Source of the DNA: Bacteroidales bacterium
Lineage (GTDB): Bacteria > Bacteroidota > Bacteroidia > Bacteroidales > UBA932
NCBI GenBank assembly: GCA_017471085.1
Contig: JAFUWW010000010.1
Coordinates: forward strand, 1-64,000
Reading direction: 5' to 3'
Length of the DNA: 64,000 nucleotides
In this document: positions 60,987 through 64,000 of the stretch, in pieces
Layout of the letters: each line of letters begins with the position of its first letter
Numbering within the stretch: position 1 is the first letter of the stretch
Position numbers and translations under genes: made by a program
Notes under the pieces: model-generated
Databases searched by the model: none
What the model was told of the DNA's origin: nothing
What the model saw: only the letters and a program-made list of their open reading frames with translations

Positions 60987-61976
60987 ATGAAAGTAGCTGT
61001 TGTAGGAGCCACCGGCCTGGTGGGCTCAAAAATGATGGAAGTGCTGGAAGAGAGGCATTTCCCGGTCACCGAACTGCTGCCGGTGGCATCGTCCCGGTCC
61101 TGGGGCAAGAAAGTGACCTTCCAAGGGAAGGAATGGACGGTGATGAGTGCCGACGAGGCCATCGCCCAAGGTCCCGTGCTGGCCCTGTTCAGCGCCGGCG
61201 GAGCCACTTCCGGAGAACTGGCCCCCAAGTTCGCCGCGGCAGGCTGCTACGTAGTGGACAATTCCTCTTTCTGGCGCATGTTCCCCGCCGTTCCCCTGGT
61301 GGTGCCGGAAATCAATGCCGATGTCCTCACCCGCGAAGACCACATCATTGCCAACCCCAACTGCTCCACCATCCAGATGGTGCTGCCCCTGGCCCCGTTG
61401 CACCGGGCCTATGGCATCAGGCGCATCGTCGTGAGCACGTACCAGAGCGTGACAGGCGCCGGGCAGAAAGGCATCGAGCAGCTGGAAGCCGAAAGGGGCG
61501 GAGGATCGGGTTCCAAGTTCCCGCATCCCATCGACATGAACGTAATTCCGCATATTGACTCCTTCCTGCCGGACGGTTACACCAAGGAGGAGATGAAGAT
61601 GGTGAACGAAACCCGGAAAATCCTGCGGGATGAGTCCATCGCCGTTTCCGCCACCACGGTGCGCGTACCTGTGAAAGGCGGCCACTCCGAAAGCGTGAAC
61701 ATCGAATTCCAGAAGCCTTTTGAACTGGCCGATGTCCGCAGGCTCATGGCCGATATGCCGGGAGTGGTAGTCCGCGACAACCCTTCGGAAAACATCTATC
61801 CCATGCCGCTGTACGCCTGGGGCAAGGACGATGTGTTCGTTGGCCGCATCCGCCGCGACCCGTCCGTGGAGAACGGCCTCAACCTGTGGTGCGTCTCGGA
61901 TAATATCCGAAAAGGCGCCGCCACCAATGCCGTGCAGATCGCCGAAGTGCTTCTGCAAAACGGCTGGCTGGGCTAG
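60987..61976 (+). CDS. asd: Aspartate-semialdehyde dehydrogenase
   Basis: 329 residues. NADP site GATGLVG at 7-13, catalytic Cys126 in IIANPNCSTIQM, and the substrate-binding ISATTVRVPVKGGHSESVNIEF region with its His. Makes aspartate semialdehyde for lysine, threonine and methionine. Followed 31 bases later by the M20 deacylase gene. Confidence 0.96.
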   Translation: MKVAVVGATGLVGSKMMEVLEERHFPVTELLPVASSRSWGKKVTFQGKEWTVMSADEAIAQGPVLALFSAGGATSGELAPKFAAAGCYVVDNSSFWRMFPAVPLVVPEINADVLTREDHIIANPNCSTIQMVLPLAPLHRAYGIRRIVVSTYQSVTGAGQKGIEQLEAERGGGSGSKFPHPIDMNVIPHIDSFLPDGYTKEEMKMVNETRKILRDESIAVSATTVRVPVKGGHSESVNIEFQKPFELADVRRLMADMPGVVVRDNPSENIYPMPLYAWGKDDVFVGRIRRDPSVENGLNLWCVSDNIRKGAATNAVQIAEVLLQNGWLG

Positions 61977-62007
61977 CCGCGGCGTTTTCATTTGGAAATG
62001 GATTGAT

Positions 62008-63099
62008 ATGGATTTTGATTTTTTCAGACAGCTGCTGGAGTTTGATTCCACTTCCGGAAGGGAGAGGGAGGTGGCGATGTGGCTGCTGAACAGGCTGGAA
62101 GCGCCTGATAAACAGTCGTTTGAGGTTGGAGACGGCACGCTGAATCTCTTATTCAGCTGGGGCAGGCCGAAAGTGGTGTTCTGTTCCCACATGGACACGG
62201 TTCCGCCCTACATTCCGCCGGTCATGCCTTCCGCTCTGTCTGTCACGCCTTCCGTTCAGTCTGTCATGCCCGGCTCTGACCGGGCATCGGACGCGGTGAT
62301 TACCGGTCGGGGCAGCTGTGATGCGAAGGGGCAGGTTTTTGCGCTTTATACCGCTTGCAAACAGCTTGAGGCCGAGGGATTTACGGACTTCGGACTGCTT
62401 TTGCTTTCGGGCGAGGAGACCGGTTCGTGGGGGGCCAAGGCTTTTTCCGGGACGGGCTTTGAGGCTCCTTTCCTGATTATCGGCGAGCCGACGGAGAACA
62501 AGATGGTATCGGCCTCCAAAGGAACGAAATCCTACAATCTCAAGTTTACCGGCGAGGCTTTCCATTCCGGTTATCCGCAGTACGGGGTGAGCGCCGTAGA
62601 TTTGTTCAACCGGTTTTATAATGCACTGAAGGAGAAGGATTTCGGCCTGGATCCGGAACTGGGGGAGACTACTTGGAACATCGGCCTGCTGCGCAGCGAC
62701 AATCCGCAGAACATCCTTTCTCCTGAGCTGAGTTGCCGGCTGTATTTCCGGACTACTTTCGTTTCACACCAGGCCGTACAGGACTGGATGCAGGAGATGG
62801 CCGGTCAAGCCGGTCATGACGTCACCGGGCGTCTTGACATCACTCCGAACGGCTCCGGCGACCAGCCGGCGCACTATGTGACGCTGCCCGGGTTCCCCAG
62901 CGGGCCGGTGGCTTTCGGCAGCGATGCTCCGCACCTTACAGGCTTCGGGCACAAGATCATCTGCGGTCCCGGTTCCATCCGCCATGCCCACCGGGCCGAC
63001 GAGCAGGTGCTGGTGGGCGATCTGGAAACGGCGGTGGAGCAGTACGTCCGCATGTACCATTGCCTGGTGGAGCCTAACCATCTGACAATCAGCGTTTAA
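62008..63099 (+). CDS. dapE: M20-family deacylase, probable succinyl-diaminopimelate desuccinylase (DapE), with in-frame repeats
   Basis: 363 residues from MDFDFFRQLLEFDSTSGRE. M20 zinc motifs: VVFCSHMDTVPP (His61, Asp63), TGRGSCDAKGQ (Asp105), LLLSGEETGSWG (catalytic Glu) and DEQVLVGDLE. An ArgE-type acetylornithine or succinylornithine deacylase is equally possible by sequence alone; the dap context favours DapE. Two insertions lack family counterparts: residues about 72-94 (VMPSALSVTPSVQSVMPG) from repeats at 62221-62288, and AGQAGHDVTGRLDI near residue 267 from a degenerate copy at 62803-62845. Confidence 0.82.
   Translation: MDFDFFRQLLEFDSTSGREREVAMWLLNRLEAPDKQSFEVGDGTLNLLFSWGRPKVVFCSHMDTVPPYIPPVMPSALSVTPSVQSVMPGSDRASDAVITGRGSCDAKGQVFALYTACKQLEAEGFTDFGLLLLSGEETGSWGAKAFSGTGFEAPFLIIGEPTENKMVSASKGTKSYNLKFTGEAFHSGYPQYGVSAVDLFNRFYNALKEKDFGLDPELGETTWNIGLLRSDNPQNILSPELSCRLYFRTTFVSHQAVQDWMQEMAGQAGHDVTGRLDITPNGSGDQPAHYVTLPGFPSGPVAFGSDAPHLTGFGHKIICGPGSIRHAHRADEQVLVGDLETAVEQYVRMYHCLVEPNHLTISV
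62221..62288 (+). repeat. Tandem GTCAT repeats inside dapE
   Basis: GTCATGCCTTCCGCTCTGTC, then GTCACGCCTTCCGTTCAGTC (21-base period), then the full palindrome GTCATGCCCGGCTCTGACCG with GGCATC. In frame; the frame used differs by one base from that in rsmA and murB. Confidence 0.8.
62803..62845. repeat. Degenerate palindromic repeat in dapE
   Basis: GGCCGGTCAAGCCGGTCATG then ACGTC resembles the minus-orientation unit of rsmA (GATTGCCGGTCAAGCC, GGCAATGACG), and encodes AGQAGHD against AGQAGND in rsmA. The second half (CACCGGGCGTCTTGACATC) is weaker. Confidence 0.5.
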
Positions 63100-63102
63100 C
63101 GT

Positions 63103-63177
63103 GAGTTCCCTGTGTGTCCGGAGACGCACAGGGACATATAGTAAAGAGTTAATAAACAATCAATTAGCCTCCACGGA
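63103..63177 (+). repeat. Hairpin-plus-tail element, copy B, upstream of dapB
   Basis: GAGTTCCCTGTGTGTC / GACGCACAGGGAC hairpin, 28-base AT-rich spacer, then TTAGCCTCCACGGA, ending 3 bases before the dapB ATG. Matches copy A at 41186-41260. The tail could pair with or shape the ribosome-binding region of dapB. Confidence 0.65.
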
Positions 63178-63180
63178 ACT

Positions 63181-63843
63181 ATGATCAAAGTGATTATCAG
63201 TGGCTACGGAAAGATGGGCCACATGATCGAGAAGGTGCTCCAGGAGCGGGGCATTGAGCTGGTGGAAGCCAGCGAGGATATCTGCGGAACGGATCCGGAA
63301 GTGGCCAAAGAGTGCGTGTGCATCGATTTCACCATGCCGGATGCCTTCCGGGCCAATTACCCTTTCATTGCCAAGCACTTCAAGGCAGCGGTGGTGGGTA
63401 CGACGGGCTGGAATGATATCCGGGCCGATGTTTTCCGCGCCTTCGAGGAAGCCGGTACGCCGCTGATCTACGCCTCCAATTTCTCATTGGGAGTGAACGC
63501 CCTTTTTGCCGCCGTGAAAAAGGCCTGCGAACTGCTCAAGGGTGCCGGGTACACGCCGTCCATCGAAGAAATCCACCATATCCACAAGCTGGACGCTCCC
63601 TCCGGAACGGCCAAGACCCTGGGCCAGCTGGTGGAGGCCGGACTGGGTGCGGCGCCGGAAATCACCTCTGTCAGAGAAGGGGAAGTTCCTGGTATCCATA
63701 CGCTTACTCTTAAATCGGCCTGTGACGAAATAACCCTCCGGCACGAGGCGTTTTCCCGTGAAGGCTTTGCCGTGGGTGCCGTGGTGGCCGCCACCCTCAC
63801 CGAAGGCTTGAAAGGGGTCCACGAATTTGGGGAACTGTTATGA
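63181..63843 (+). CDS. dapB: 4-hydroxy-tetrahydrodipicolinate reductase
   Basis: 220 residues, short form. NAD(P) site ISGYGKMGHMIEKVL, VGTTGW, and the catalytic EEIHHIHKLDAPSGTAKTLG with the His pair and Lys, then REGEVPGIHTLTLKSACDEI. Reduces the DapA product. The start follows the hairpin-plus-tail element directly. Confidence 0.95.
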   Translation: MIKVIISGYGKMGHMIEKVLQERGIELVEASEDICGTDPEVAKECVCIDFTMPDAFRANYPFIAKHFKAAVVGTTGWNDIRADVFRAFEEAGTPLIYASNFSLGVNALFAAVKKACELLKGAGYTPSIEEIHHIHKLDAPSGTAKTLGQLVEAGLGAAPEITSVREGEVPGIHTLTLKSACDEITLRHEAFSREGFAVGAVVAATLTEGLKGVHEFGELL

Positions 63844-63918
63844 GAAGCTCCCTTCTCATCATCGCCGTCCTAGTGACACATCTGCAAAAAGCCGCCGGAA
63901 CATAAGATAAATTATTGC

Positions 63919-63926
63919 TATCTTTG
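63919..63926 (+). promoter_or_regulatory. Putative -7 box for the aspartokinase gene
   Basis: TATCTTTG ending 7 bases before the ATG at 63934. No clear TTTG partner upstream. Confidence 0.45.
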
Positions 63927-63933
63927 CGGTACT

Positions 63934-64000
63934 ATGTATCGTGTACTGAAATTCGGCGGGTCCTCGGTGGCTTCCGCAACTAATATTTCCCGGGTGCTGG
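63934..64000 (+). CDS. lysC: Aspartokinase, 5' end only
   Basis: Only 22 codons: MYRVLKFGGSSVASATNISR with KFGGSSVA, the ATP/aspartate-binding start of aspartokinases. Phosphorylates aspartate, the first step of the pathway served by asd and the dap genes. Whether it is a single-domain LysC or a ThrA-type fusion with homoserine dehydrogenase cannot be seen. Confidence 0.85.
   Translation, partial: MYRVLKFGGSSVASATNISRVL

Overview
The window looks like part of a chromosome from a GC-rich member of the order Bacteroidales. Evidence: start sites are often preceded by the Bacteroidetes sigma-ABfr promoter (TTTG, about 20 bases, TAnnTTTG, most often TATCTTTG); Shine-Dalgarno sites are mostly weak; the PD40/SPOR, DUF4252, DUF6562-like, LptE and fimbrillin-like lipoprotein families are typical of the phylum; and MurA has Asp in place of the fosfomycin-target Cys. 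I see no phage, plasmid, insertion sequence or CRISPR array. Almost everything is housekeeping or envelope biology.

Layout. 1-9.5 kb: secD (cut by the left edge), a PD40/SPOR lipid-envelope-type protein, a large secreted zinc protease, an isochorismatase-fold hydrolase, then three secreted enzymes on one strand (class A acid phosphatase, LD-carboxypeptidase, VanX-type D-Ala-D-Ala dipeptidase) that would break down phosphate esters and murein peptides. 9.5-13.9 kb: a repeat-derived small lipoprotein gene, a PreA-like dihydropyrimidine dehydrogenase, a tannase-like esterase, a repeat-rich gene-poor stretch and tRNA-Ser(GCU). 13.9-21 kb: a cytidylate-kinase-like protein, then a minus-strand operon (OmpA/TPR lipoprotein, LytTR regulator, sodium:solute symporter, phytase-like esterase) and a GH35-type glycosidase. 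20.9-23.5 kb: operon of a sigma-54 activator, lptE, a small TPR-like protein and secG. 23.7-34.4 kb: ClpB without its N-domain, a histidine acid phosphatase, pheS, a C69 dipeptidase, and three fimbrillin-like lipoproteins, the last fused to a nuclease. 34.4-42.8 kb: translationally coupled SGNH-SGNH-MBOAT O-acylation operon, rsmA plus a PLD-type protein, and an M28 peptidase. 42.8-51.6 kb: EamA transporter, frameshifted PagL-like deacylase, aspS, murB, murA, an aminotransferase and an aldo/keto reductase. 51.6-59.1 kb: two ECF sigma/anti-sigma modules, one with a large outer-membrane barrel protein and one flanked by DUF4252 proteins, with dapF between them. 59.2-64 kb: lysine/diaminopimelate cluster dapA-dapD-asd-dapE-dapB and the start of an aspartokinase gene.

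How it fits together: MurA, MurB, DapA, DapB, DapD, DapE, DapF, Asd and aspartokinase make peptidoglycan precursors, while LdcA- and VanX-like enzymes take murein peptides apart. SecD, SecG and LptE build the envelope.

The most unusual feature is a set of small palindromic repeats. One family (core GTCATnCCCGGC...GACCGGGnATC) lies between genes but also in frame inside rsmA, murB and dapE, and a different palindrome sits in frame in dapF. In rsmA and murB the element is read in the same frame and gives a similar peptide. Three other repeat families (a double hairpin, a hairpin followed by a fixed 28-base spacer and a conserved tail, and a tandem hairpin with compensatory stem changes) occupy intergenic regions.
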